Below the pieces are notes generated by a model. It saw only the letters and a program-made list of their open reading frames with translations, ran no database searches and was not told where the DNA came from. Shown piece by piece: positions 9,095 through 18,840 of a stretch of DNA of 37,163 bases. Each line of letters starts with the position of its first letter. Position 1 is the stretch's first letter. Where the stretch lies: contig BFEA01000815.1 of assembly GCA_003427395.1 (NCBI GenBank), positions 22,170-59,332 of the forward strand, written 5' to 3'. The position numbers and the translations under genes are program-made. The DNA comes from Chara braunii (taxonomy: Eukaryota > Streptophyta > Charophyceae > Charales > Characeae).

Positions 9095-9890
9095 GACCAC
9101 GGCCGGTACCCATCGAGACTCCGCTCAATGCCAATCACATCCGTTCTCAACCACCCCCATCCGAACCCCCTTCACCCTCCCCAACTCCGCCCTCGTGAAG
9201 GGTTGGAAGGACCATCATATCCTTAGAGCGAGCCAGACAAAATCGTCATCCTGCAATCTCCTGCCCTCTCGGAGATTCCAGTTTTCGTCATCGAGAGGGT
9301 CAGCCAGCGCTGCCTGAGGCCAATTGCACGAGGATGATCTCTCATCAGTCGGTACCCATCCGACAACTAAAGCTCCCCGATGCCAGTCGCATCTAATGAA
9401 AGATCCCCCAGCCGGTACCCCTCAGACGACCTGATTCAACCCTCTCTCCGTCCTCGCAAAGAGTCATCTCGTGCCCTTTACCCTCCACCTTGAACAGATC
9501 CCCCAAAACCCAACAAAACCTCCACTCACCTGTCCCCCCTTCGCCTCCCCAACTCCGTCCTAGTAAAGAGTTCGAAAGACCGTGTCCTCAGCAAGAGCCA
9601 GACACAATCCTCATCCTGCAATCTCCTACCCCCTTGAAAATTCCAGTCTCCGTCATCGAGGGAGTGAGCCAGCACTGCCTGAGGCCAATCGTGCCAGAGT
9701 AAACCCTCATCAGCTGGTACCCATCCGACAACCAAAACTGCCCGACGCCAATCGCATCCAATGAAAGTTCCCCTAGTCGGTACCCCTCAGACAACCCCGA
9801 TGCAACCCTCTCTCCGTCCTCGCAAAGAGTCATCTCGTGCCCTTGCCCTCCATCTTGGACACATCCCCCAAAACTCAACAGAACCGCCCC
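9095..9890. repeat. Satellite, ~366-bp unit, about 2.2 copies
   Basis: CCAACTCCG at 9181 recurs at 9549, and CGGTACCCCTCAGACGACC near 9413 recurs in near-identical form near 9778. Between them CATCCTGCAATCTCCT, TGCCTGAGGCCAAT and TCGTGCCCTT recur in the same order. A partial unit begins at about 9100. Frames within it are pyrimidine-rich and in inconsistent registers. Confidence 0.85.
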
Positions 9891-9960
9891 ATACAAATTT
9901 ACGAAATTTGAAGCGAATTTTAGCCAGTTATGTGGGACCACATGCAAATTACCATCAGAT

Positions 9961-10186
9961 ACCCTGATTCTGGAAATCAGAGTCAAAAGTTCAAGCGGAC
10001 ATCACATTCTTTTCCTATTTGTGTTTCCTATGGATTTTCGAAATCAACTGATTCTCCTTTGTACTTCAACGAACTTCTGGATTAGTGATTTCAATTTTTG
10101 TCGAATAAATCAACTGAGAATTTCATAGTATTGGTAAAAAATCTGATGTCCACCCGAACATTGACTCTGATTTCCAGAACCAGGGT
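9961..10186. mobile_element. MITE-like element with ~49-bp terminal inverted repeats
   Basis: The left arm starts ACCCTGATTCTGGAAATCAG at 9961 and runs to about 10009. The right arm (about 10138-10186) is its reverse complement with a handful of mismatches. The 128-bp AT-rich interior has no reading frame. The outer ends have no confident target-site duplication, so a non-mobile inverted repeat cannot be excluded. Confidence 0.65.
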
Positions 10187-11650
10187 TCAGGAAATCGTTA
10201 AGACCGTAAGTTAAAAAATTACTTATCAGAAAAACTTATCGTGTGAGCATCTAAAACAATGATATAGAAAGGGTACATGGGTAGCACAATTATTGGATTA
10301 TCATCATTAATGAAAATAACAGCTCTATAGAAGATAGAAACTATGTAGCAAAAAAAAACACAGAAAATTGCATCGAGCAAGGAAACGGTCAACAAAACCT
10401 GTTGATCATCTCAGAAAGAGCAAAATCATGTCAGACGATCAACCTAAAAAGCCAAATCGAGAATCATGCAAGAAATCTCTGGTTAGTATTAGTAGGAGAT
10501 TAGTGAAAGATCACTTCAAAATCAACAAATCCTATCCCTTCTTCCTCAAACCACCACTTACCTCTACTTATCTCCGACCCTTCAAACCCTACCCCTGCAC
10601 CTTAGGGGGAGGAAGAATTCCCTTCCTCCCACTGCTAGCTTCTAGGCTCGAAGCAAACACCAGCGCCAAAGGCATAAGCGACCGTCTTCGATTCCCGCAA
10701 AAATCGAAAACAGTGTGGCACCCCCTCTCCAAACCCGCCGACGAGTCGCCACAGGGGATTCAACACCACCATAGTTGTACGCTCACCATACCCTTACCTA
10801 CGGTTGAGGAAGAGGGAAGGGTATCACCCCCCACGTCATCTCTAGGTAGCATCACACACGACAACACCCGAAATAGTAACCCATCCAATCGAGCTTTGCT
10901 ATGCCGCTACTCCCACGTCGTTATTTCATCGCCAGCATTCATTCTTGTGCATCGCGATGCCGCGGTTCGCCCCTCAGTCCGCCAAGCAAACCCCCCCCGC
11001 CATGTGGACGACCAAACCCCATCTTTAATCCGTCGAACAGCGATGCCGTAATCCCTCCCACGATGCTCCCTCCGATCAGTTGTGCTCCCTAGCACCACGC
11101 GCATCGACTTCATTATTAGGCGCCACGCTCCAATCGGTAGCCCAAGGCTAAAACAACGCGCGTCAATTGCCATGGCCATTGCCATAAGCCACTGCAGGAG
11201 TCGCTCCCCTAATCCTGCTGTCATCTTGCCATATCCCGTCGCTGTTCAGTTCCTTTCCAATATCGCCGACCGCAGTCGCCCTACCCACCCGCTGCCGCTA
11301 CCCACCAACCTCTCAAGCACCGTGTCGTATGCCATGTTGAGTAATGAAGGTCGGGTGGCAGGTCGTGGGACTGTCATCGGCCTTATGTGATTGGTTTGCG
11401 GAGAGAGGTTGCTCGTTAAGATTTAGGTAGGATGGTCAGTAATGTTTTCTCAATATTGCTTCATTTGTTCGATGGCTTGGACAATGTTCAGAATCGTATG
11501 GGCGGGCGGTCAATCCTTCTCGTTGGGGAAGTAATCAATGCCTCTCACCCGTCTCATGAGAATAGAGATCGGGAATCTGTCTCAGTTCAAGTAGTGGCTA
11601 TGGTTCTCCCAACCTTGATGGAGAGAGGCGTGTGTCCATTGATGTATTGA
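10187..11650. other. Mostly unassigned DNA; one 227-codon frame of doubtful status
   Basis: The longest plus frame (10368-11051) starts at an ATG and encodes a Pro/Ser/Arg/Lys-rich sequence with no domain I recognise and no supporting neighbour. The window has many chance frames of similar length, so I do not call it a gene. 11390-11650 looks like retroelement 3' DNA because it leads into an A-rich tail at about 11689-11714, but no protein supports that. Confidence 0.3.
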
Positions 11651-11746
11651 TTTACCTAATATGAGCCTTGGGCACAGGGTCCCCTTTCAAAAAAAAAAAC
11701 AAAAAAAAAAAAAACAAAGAAGCTCTCTCGAAAATGCAGCTTTGCA

Positions 11747-11830
11747 GGCCGTGATTTCGGGAGTGCTGGTCGTGATTTCGGGGGTGCTGGTCGTGATTTC
11801 GGGAGTGCTGGCCGTGTTTTCGGGAGTGCT
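11747..11830 (+). repeat. Four perfect-length 21-bp tandem units
   Basis: Unit GGYCGTGATTTCGGGAGTGC plus T occurs at 11747, 11768, 11789 and 11810 with single-base differences. The 21-bp length keeps a frame, so one plus frame reads as repeated VVISGVL, but no flanking protein supports coding. The A-rich tail of a retroelement lies just upstream. Confidence 0.9.
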
Positions 11831-12036
11831 CTTGGGAGCCACATTCTGACAACTCTCAAATTCGGTCTGACAGATCAAATTCAAAGCTGGGTAGATCAAA
11901 TTTAGAGCTGGTGTGGCGATGTTGCACTCCCAAAAACTGCCACTTTTGGCAGCAGTGTGGGGAGACCCTTACCATTTCTAGTGACAGACAGAGAGCACCC
12001 ACAATAACCCCGCCTTTGCAGGTAGGGAAAGTAGAA

Positions 12037-12104
12037 GCCTAGCTCAGTTGGTATACCCATGATCTGTTGAAATACAGACCCAAGATAGAATCCAGTTGCC
12101 ATCA
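12037..12104 (+). mobile_element. tRNA-like SINE head or tRNA pseudogene
   Basis: CTAGCTCAGTTGGTATACCC matches a pol III A box. A TCTG...CAGA anticodon-like stem follows, and AGATAGAATCC is a degraded B box. An AAAATAAAATAAA stretch follows about 10 bp later. The TpsiC arm does not pair well, so this is not a functional tRNA gene. Confidence 0.45.
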
Positions 12105-12343
12105 GGAGAACAAAATAAAATAAATTATGAATTGCTTGGAGCAGGTCACTTCAACATTTTGAAAAGAAACTAGCTAAGTACCCGCGGTGCAGGCGGTGGG
12201 GGCTACGCCCGCAGAAATAACAAGTGCAGTGGGTGACCTCACACTGCATTTCGGATGGCTCACCTCCAAGATGTTCGTCCGCGCACACAATGATGGCCTA
12301 CCAAGACAACAGCCGCACGAGAAATGAAAAAAAAAGGAAGGAA

Positions 12344-12949
12344 AAGAAAAGAAAAAAAAAAAAACTAGAGGTTACTAGTGGTAGGGATGCAACAGTGTGC
12401 AGTTTCAAACAGTTAGCATAAGCTAAGCGGGCTGACGCTGTCGGGATAACCCCGGGTGGAAACGTGAGGTCCCCGACCTCAATTGAATTTTCTCTTTCGG
12501 GATATGACAATGCCCTTGTTATTAAAAAAAAGGTGTCTAATCTGACACTGGGTGGCCTTTTCAGTCCAGGGTGGCCTTATTGCCTTTAGGGAGCCCGCAG
12601 TTGGGGACACCGGCCAGGGGAGAGCCGGTAGCAGAGGGACCGAGCATTAGCAGAGACTGCTTTTTAATGCAATTGGGAGGATCAGAGGGCTATGTCTAGG
12701 TGCTGGGCGCCAAGCATGCCCAGGAAGGTACATGAGGCCAATGGGGATGGAACCCAAGGCCTCCTGAATGCCACTTGCGCGCCTTACCAACTGAGCTGTT
12801 TTTTTTCCAAAGAGAGGGAGAGGGCCTTGAGATTCTTTTCTTTTCTTTTNCTAGCTGTGGTCGCGGGGGGAGGTCCATGACGTGCTGCGCACCGGATTCG
12901 GGTCGAAGTTTTGGTGAGGGGCGGCGGATGAAGGCGATCGAGGGCGGGG
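12344..12949. repeat. Left arm of a ~0.6 kb inverted repeat
   Basis: The arm runs from an A-rich tract through GGTTACTAGTGGTAGGG, TTAGCATAAGCTAAGCGGG and GGTCCCCGACCTCAATTG to GGCGATCGAGGGC at the gap edge. Every block recurs in reverse order and complement at 13395-14012. I counted roughly eight substitutions over the inner ~410 bp. One N sits at 12850, where the right arm has an unambiguous base. Minus-strand tRNA-like DNA lies inside. Confidence 0.9.
12737..12802 (-). mobile_element. tRNA-derived SINE head in the left arm (minus strand)
   Basis: On the minus strand, AGCTCAGTTGGTAAGGCG is an A box and TTGGGTTCCATCC a B box about 30 bases later, as in tRNA-derived SINEs. The mirror copy is at 13541-13601. 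Downstream on the minus strand the body continues about 250 bp to a T run near 12525. Confidence 0.6.
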
Positions 12950-13394
12950 NNNNNNNNNNNNNNNNNNNNNNNNNNNNNNNNNNNNNNNNNNNNNNNNNNN
13001 NNNNNNNNNNNNNNNNNNNNNNNNNNNNNNNNNNNNNNNNNNNNNNNNNNNNNNNNNNNNNNNNNNNNNNNNNNNNNNNNNNNNNNNNNNNNNNNNNNNN
13101 NNNNNNNNNNNNNNNNNNNNNNNNNNNNNNNNNNNNNNNNNNNNNNNNNNNNNNNNNNNNNNNNNNNNNNNNNNNNNNNNNNNNNNNNNNNNNNNNNNNN
13201 NNNNNNNNNNNNNNNNNNNNNNNNNNNNNNNNNNNNNNNNNNNNNNNNNNNNNNNNNNNNNNNNNNNNNNNNNNNNNNNNNNNNNNNNNNNNNNNNNNNN
13301 NNNNNNNNNNNNNNNNNNNNNNNNNNNNNNNNNNNNNNNNNNNNNNNNNNNNNNNNNNNNNNNNNNNNNNNNNNNNNNNNNNNNNNNNNNNNNN
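12950..13394. other. Assembly gap (445 N)
   Basis: An unbroken N run separating the two arms of the inverted repeat. Reading frames drawn across it are meaningless. Confidence 0.99.
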
Positions 13395-13981
13395 GCCCTC
13401 GATCGCCTTCATCCGCCGCCCCTCACCAAAACTTCGACCCGAATCCGGTGCGCAGCACGTCATGGACCTCCCCCCGCGACCACAGCTAGGAAAAGAAAAG
13501 AAAAGAATCTCAAGGCCGTCTCCCTCTCTTTGGAAAAAAAACAGCTCAGTTGGTAAGGCGCGCAAGTGGCATTCAGGAGGCCTCGGGTTCCATCCCCATT
13601 GGCCTCATGTACCTTCCTGGGCATGCTTGGCGCCCAGCACCTGGACATAGCCCTCTGATCCTCCCAATTGCATTAAGAAGCAGTCTCTGCTGATGCTCGG
13701 TCCCTCTGCTACCGGCTCTCCCCTGGCCGGTGTCCCCAACTGCGGGTTCCCTAAAGGCAATAAGGCCACCCTGGACTGAAAAGGCCACCCGGTGTCAGAT
13801 TAGACACTTTTTTTTTTTTTATAATTTTAAATAACAAGGGCATTGTCATATTCCGAAAGAGAAAATTTAATTGAGGTCGGGGACCTCACGTCTCCACCCG
13901 GGGTTATCCCGACAGCGTTTGCCCGCTTAGCTTATGCTAACTGTTTGAAACTGCATATTGTTGCATCCCTACCACTAGTAA

Positions 13982-14012
<31 letters not shown>
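13395..14012. repeat. Right arm of the ~0.6 kb inverted repeat
   Basis: Reverse complement of 12344-12949 at about 98% in its inner part. It starts GCCCTCGATCGCC directly at the gap and ends in a long T run (about 13983-14010). Small indels are concentrated in the A/T runs. Confidence 0.9.
13541..13601 (+). mobile_element. tRNA-derived SINE head in the right arm (plus strand)
   Basis: CAGCTCAGTTGGTAAGGCG (A box) and CTCGGGTTCCATCC (B box) with tRNA-like spacing. The anticodon arm is not a clean stem, so it is a SINE promoter or pseudogene rather than a tRNA gene. Confidence 0.6.
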
Positions 14013-14014
<2 letters not shown>

Positions 14015-14115
14015 GAATTAATATATTCCAAATCAATGAAACGAGGCCAGGGACCTCACAATTCTACCCGCAGTTATCCTAGCAGCATCAGCCAGTTTAG
14101 CTTACGGCACCAGCC
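13870..14115 (-). repeat. Degenerate direct repeat of a GGACCTCAC...GTTATCC...TTAGCTTA module
   Basis: The module at about 13870-13940 (inside the right arm) recurs with about 25% differences at 14040-14110, outside the inverted repeat. On the minus strand it reads TAAGCTAA..GGCTGA.GC and GTGAGGTCCC, with loose A-box/B-box resemblance. This may be a second tRNA-related SINE family. Confidence 0.5.
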
Positions 14116-14469
14116 GAGCCAAATGCCTTCTACTTCTTGAAACATCGCTTCTCAGAACCAAAGTTCCTAATCATCTCCTCGAAGTCGTGCCCTACTTAAT
14201 TCTCTAGTCCATTCTGCTTATTGATTCAAACTGATGAGCTTAGCCTATTTTCCTCTTGTCTAAATCGACGACCAGGTCGAATTGACCTGATGGAACATAG
14301 AAACCTTAAAACTAGAACAGGGTTACCTTATATAGAAGAAAGTAAAACCAACAAAGAAGCATTGGAATACTTATTTTAGTACTGCAATTATTACAAACTA
14401 AGCTATAACCTTCGGGTCTAAACTGACCCTAACCAGCAAATAAAACCAAAGCCTAATTCGGCCCGTTGT

Positions 14470-15122
14470 CCACGACCTCTGGTGCAGTTTGCCGAAGCCA
14501 GGTACAGATGTTCAATCTCCCCTCTGATGAAGCAGAGGCCAAAATACTATTTTTGGACCAATTCTTAGTAAACCAAAATCTCTTCTTCATGGCCTGAGAC
14601 TTGGAATCCCTGGAGGCCTTTGATCGTCTCATTTTTTCGAATATTATTCAGTAAAACCTCCAATTGAAGAAAACAGAGTAGGAGGGCTAAAGGACAACCC
14701 TGCCTTAATGAGCGAGAGAGTCGAAAGCTATCAGACAATCCACCATTTACTATAACCACTGAGAATGCATCTACGTAGCTAGCCTTCACCCATCTACAAA
14801 AATCCCAGCCAAACCCCAGGTTTTTCAGAGTAGTATGAGCGAAGCTCCAACCAACCTTGTCCTAAGCCTTCTCCATATCCAGGAGAAGGACCGCCACATC
14901 TCTCTTTGCCTTACTAATTACTTCGAGTGTCTGAACCGTAGCTAAAATATTATCAAATATCGAGCGCTCTTTGACAAAGGCTCCTTGTTCCCACCCGATC
15001 AAGGCTGGCAAAAACTTTGCCAACCTTAGGGCTAGTGCTTTAGCAAACAGTTTGTAGGAAACATTGAGGACGCAGGGTAGTGATCTGAGAGGGTACCTAT
15101 TTGTACTTCGCAAGACATACAT
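14470..15122 (-). pseudogene. LINE-1 relic: reverse-transcriptase part of ORF2
   Basis: Minus-strand frames 14862-15122 and 14565-14789 encode RT blocks in order: NVSYKLFAKALALRLAKFLP, QGAFVKERSIFDNI, LLLDMEKA (conserved KAYD interrupted by TAG at 14862-14864) and SRSLRQGCPLALLL. These match the non-LTR RT of LINE-2 at 28086-29183. The YADD-type active-site block and everything after it are missing; recognisable similarity stops near 14470. The segment directly follows the endonuclease relic with only ~40 bp between frames, so the EN-RT linker is deleted. Confidence 0.85.
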
Positions 15123-15163
15123 CTGTCCCAGGGCGCACCCCTAGCTAAGAAAACATCCAAACA

Positions 15164-15778
15164 CTATCCGGGAGCTGGGGTGCGCTTGTTGGGTTTGGGA
15201 CCGAAAAAAAAAAAACCATTATTATCTGGGTTCAGTAACCGGAAAACATCAACTAAGTTCTGGGATTCCATAAATTCCGACAGAATTATGGTATCAGCCC
15301 TGACTTGGTGGATTTTTAGAGAGTCTAAGCTGGGATTGAAGACCGTGTTCCAATCGTCGACCAAGATCAGATTTGCTGTATCCAGAATCCGGCCAGGTAG
15401 AGAGGCGAAAAAATCCAACCTTGGGGGATATATAGACAAAACCGCCCACGTTTCCGATTCGATTTCAAATTTAATCCATAACCACCTACCTTCCGGGTGT
15501 GAATATTGATCAATAATAACAATGTCCAAATCTTGATTGACCAAAATAGCCACTCCCCCTTTAGAGCCCTGAGCCGGAGCCCAAAACTGGGGCCCTTTCC
15601 ACCACTTGGTGATGTAGGACAGTTTGGGGTCGTTCAATTTCGTTTATTGTAAGCACAAAATGTGCACCTGGTGTTTGTGTACCCAAGCACGCAGCCTGAA
15701 TTTTTTAAATTTGTTCATTGTATCCCCTAAGCCACGGACGCTCCACGTGGTTAGTCTAATTCTGCTTGGTAGGACCAT
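15164..15778 (-). pseudogene. LINE-1 relic: AP-endonuclease part of ORF2
   Basis: Minus strand from ATG at 15776-15778: TTWSVRGLGDTMNKFKKF, then HILCLQ-stop-TKL, GGVAILVNQDLDIVIIDQY, SIYPP, and DDWNTVF in place of the usual GDWN. This is the N-terminal endonuclease of plant L1-type LINEs. The codon for the metal-binding Glu of the QETK motif is TAA (15644-15646), disabling in its own right. The frame ends after NNGFFFFGP, before the SDH motif. The rest of the endonuclease and the linker (about 0.95 kb relative to LINE-2) are deleted. Confidence 0.88.
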
Positions 15779-15860
15779 TAATTGGGTCCTTACCGCGTGT
15801 ATTTTGAATGCGGGGGGGAACCTGTTTCTTCGACTCTTTCCTTACTCCCTGACCTGAGGT

Positions 15861-16535
15861 CTATTTGAAAACCTGCAGGTTTGGGATGTGGGACATCTGC
15901 CTTTTTTCCCGGTTTGCAATGAACATAGGGGAGATTAGGTAGTCTGTCGTCCCGGACTGTGCCAGCCACTGCGCTATTGTAAGCGCAGACACATCCTCTG
16001 TGATTGATATATCACAGAGAGTGTCTATCCCCATATCCAACAGGTGGGTGAGGGGAAGCCAGTGTATATCCAGATTCTGTAAATGAGCTCTAGCGGCAGT
16101 GTCAGCCTGGAGTGCCAAAAAGGAGACATGTGAAATGAATGTATCTCCCTTCATACTCGTGTGCATGTGCCTACCCCTCTTGGGTTTTGACAGTATTAAA
16201 CAAGTGGCAAACCCTTTCAACACAGACTTTGACGCCCACTTCGTCTGTTGGACATCTCCCGGTGGACTGGTTGATGGAAAAAAAGGTAATGTCAAGGTTT
16301 CATCAGGTTGTTTGTTAGTGAACACCATAATGCCATGCGGAGAATGTCTACAGATCAGGGGAATGGCAAATTCCGCCTTCACCCCTTTCTTCTTCGCTGC
16401 TTTGGTCAAAGTTCTCATGGGCGGGGCCAGAGAGAGGGAGGGGGCTGACTTGCACATGCCACCTGTTTTCTCTTCATCCAAGGCACTCTGTTGACTTGAA
16501 GTGGGGCCTGACCCTATGAGCAGTGTCGAGCGCAT
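15861..16535 (-). pseudogene. Probable ORF1 C-terminal part of LINE-1
   Basis: A 224-codon minus-strand frame ending 82 bp before the ORF2 start. In LINE-2 the corresponding position is the C-terminal ORF1 segment. The block HWLPLTHLLDMGIDTLCDISIT loosely resembles HLLPVAWFAEGRQQELGRIH of LINE-2 and both lie just upstream of ORF2. I see no zinc knuckle in this part. The assignment rests on position and weak similarity; it could be an unrelated open frame. Confidence 0.5.
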
Positions 16536-16539
16536 CGGT

Positions 16540-17460
16540 CCGGCACCGCACGGGGCAGCGCGTGGACCCTCCCGACCGCGTCATGCAAGAGTTGGTTTTA
16601 AATCCTTCGTCGCGAATATGCATGGAGTTTCCGCAAGCCGCTCCGGCCGAGTGTGCCAGCCATACCTCCCACGAGCCCCTACGACAGGATAGGGCCTACA
16701 CGAGGCACGACTTACCTCCACCTTATAGGAGTTGTCACCTCCCTACGGTGGGCGTATCCCCGCCGAGCTACCAGTCCACAGTACGAAAGCTGATCAATTG
16801 CAATCGCAGAGGTGGACCAGCCGAGGGTGTTTCTCGTTCGCTGTAGCATAGGGGGTACGCGCGGTAGTACGCCCCTATAGGACCCGCACGCGAACCGACA
16901 TCTTGGGGGGCTGAGGTCCCAAGCGCGACTCGTCGTCGGTCGACTAGAACGCCTCCTATTCAGCACGCGTACACCACACTACGAACACAAAAATAAAACA
17001 CACACACACACCCACATCAAACAACGCGATAACACTCCTAGTCCCTTCAGTAGCCATCCCATAACTTTCTGATGTGCAAATCAAGAGGGCGTCGCGCGCG
17101 AAACTTAGTATAAAAACCGCGTGGGCGCAGGGCTAACTCGTATCGACTCGCAATGCAGGCGTATGCAAGCAGTCGCAATGATGACGTACTATGTAGTACC
17201 CATACTCACGCGGTCCTCGTTAATCTCGAGGGTCGCATTCGACACTTAAGTGTCAGCTGACACAGACACGCGCCTTGAGGGTTAATCTCTCAACGCTGGA
17301 CAACCGCCAAGCGCGGTTGAAGACCAGACACCCTCTTCTGCACTCTGTGCAGAGTGGGTGGTACACAGGTCCGTACCTGTGGGGGCAGTCGCCTCTTACT
17401 GCCCTGGAGATGAGCCCCACTCCAGGCCTGGGCAAAAGTCAAGGGGTTTGACTTTGACGG
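16540..17460. other. Hairpin-rich GC-rich region, no protein gene
   Basis: No frame exceeds about 107 codons and none is recognised. Strong stem-loops occur at 16848-16878 (ATAGGGG.GTAC pairing with GTAC.CCCCTAT) and 16902-16923 (CTTGGG/CCCAAG), followed by the dense cluster listed below. An (AC)n run lies near 16990-17010. Confidence 0.5.
17186..17455. repeat. Run of ten short stem-loops
   Basis: Stems in order: GTACTA/TAGTAC (17186-17199), CCTCG/CGAGG (17215-17231), 14-bp palindrome GACACTTAAGTGTC (17241), 12-bp palindrome TGTCAGCTGACA (17251), TTGAG/CTCAA (17275-17293), CAACCGC/GCGGTTG (17301-17319), CACTCT/AGAGTG (17341-17356), CACAGGT/ACCTGTG (17364-17381), GGCAGT/ACTGCC (17384-17403) and CCTGGA/TCCAGG (17403-17426). 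An eleventh, AAAGTCAA/TTGACTTT, follows at 17435-17455. Loops are 0-12 bases. I do not recognise an RNA family. Confidence 0.7.
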
Positions 17461-18229
17461 CTGCCATGGACTACAACGTCCAACTATAAAAAATAATAAG
17501 CAAAATCATCCAATAAATAAATAAATATCCTACCACTTATATATTAAATCAGATATCGAGATAACAACAAAAGAAAGGGAAACATAGACCCATCAGGTAT
17601 GCAGATCGTGCGACACATGGTTGTCATTCTCACTGCGTTCAAAGTATGACCCATATACCAAGCTCCAAAATACTAACCTGCATAAAACACAGACACACAT
17701 AATAGCCATATTGCCATACACCAATGTGATCAACTTTACTATTCTCTGTAACTCAAACCATGACTCACACTCTCAAGCCCCAGTCATAATTCAATTTTCC
17801 ATAAATCTCATAAGTTCTTTATAATGACCATTAAAAGAAGTTTGGTTAAAACCCTCAAAGAAACATATCAAATCACAGGGCTAAGGCAGTCAAGTTGAGG
17901 TACAGGTGTAAGCAAGTTGTGTCGTGAGCCGACAAGTTGGCGATCAACCAAACGACCTGTTATCGGTGATAACAGAAAATGATTCTCGTAGGATCAAGCT
18001 GAAACTAGTCCAAATCCTGAGTCAAACGATCAAAAGAACCTGTAACACAAGACAGGTCAACGCCCCAGGCTAATACCATAAGCCTCTGGAGAATAATCCC
18101 TATACCACAATCTCTCTTAAAACTTTTCCTAATAGCTAAGCCTAAGTCTACCTCTAAGTCAGCGCCCAAAGAAAGGTAAACTCATGGCATAATCTCTCCT
18201 ATCCAGGGTGAATTACCAGAATCGCCACC
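17461..18229. other. AT-rich spacer, no gene seen
   Basis: Only short frames are present; stop codons are dense on both strands. Confidence 0.5.
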
Positions 18230-18840
18230 TGTCGAAATATAATCTAACTCCTTTAAACTAAAAAAATTTCGGCAGCACTTCCTGTAGGAAAAGTGTCTTT
18301 CCAGAATTTATATAAGCTCAAATATGAAAGTAGAAATAATCTCTAACTCAAGAAAGTCAAATTTTGTCTAACTCCCTAAATTAGTAAAAATTTGGGCAGC
18401 ACCCCCTTTAGAAAATGAGACTTTCCTAATTTATATTATCTCAGATTTGAACTCAGAATAACTCGAGTTTCTGTCAAGACAAAATTTAACAATTCCTTAG
18501 ATTTGTAGAAATTTTGACAGCACTCCCTTTGGAAAAATGTTAGTCCAAGATTTATACAAAGCTAAGCTCTGAACTTGAAACTAACTTTGACTTCTCAAAG
18601 TCCAATTTTGTCTAACTCCCTTAATTAGCAAAAATTTGGGCAACACTCCCTTCAGAAAAGGAGACTTTCCAGATTTTTACTAAGTCAGATATAAAGAAAA
18701 GATCAGTTGAACTTTGACAAGTCAAGAATCGACAAACTCTTTGGATTTGTAGAAATTTCGGCAGCACTTCCCGTAGAGAAAGTGGCTTGCCAAGATTTAT
18801 ACAAAGCCAAGTATATAAAAAAAATGATTCCATAAAATGC
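18230..18840. repeat. Satellite, ~122-bp unit, five copies
   Basis: The marker block AATTT..GGCAGCAC starts near 18266, 18390, 18511, 18634 and 18755 (spacings 121-124 bp). Each is followed by CTCCC-TT-GAAAA, a GACTTTCC-like block and ATTTATA. Alternate copies look closer to each other (TTCGG against TTGGG types), suggesting a two-unit higher-order period. The minus-strand frame 18621-18944 is derived from it. Confidence 0.9.

Noticed and set aside
9095-9890. Possible CRISPR-like array
   Set aside because: Units are ~366 bp and wholly repeated, with no short repeat/unique spacer pattern; the context is eukaryotic.
10368-11051. 227-codon plus-strand frame as a gene
   Set aside because: No recognisable domain, unusual composition, no context; the window has many chance frames of similar length.
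12696-13650. 289- and 291-codon frames across the gap
   Set aside because: Most residues are N-derived; the two frames are the inverted-repeat arms read on opposite strands.
14228-14280. CTGATGAG, a possible hammerhead ribozyme core
   Set aside because: No GAAA core element or supporting stems nearby.
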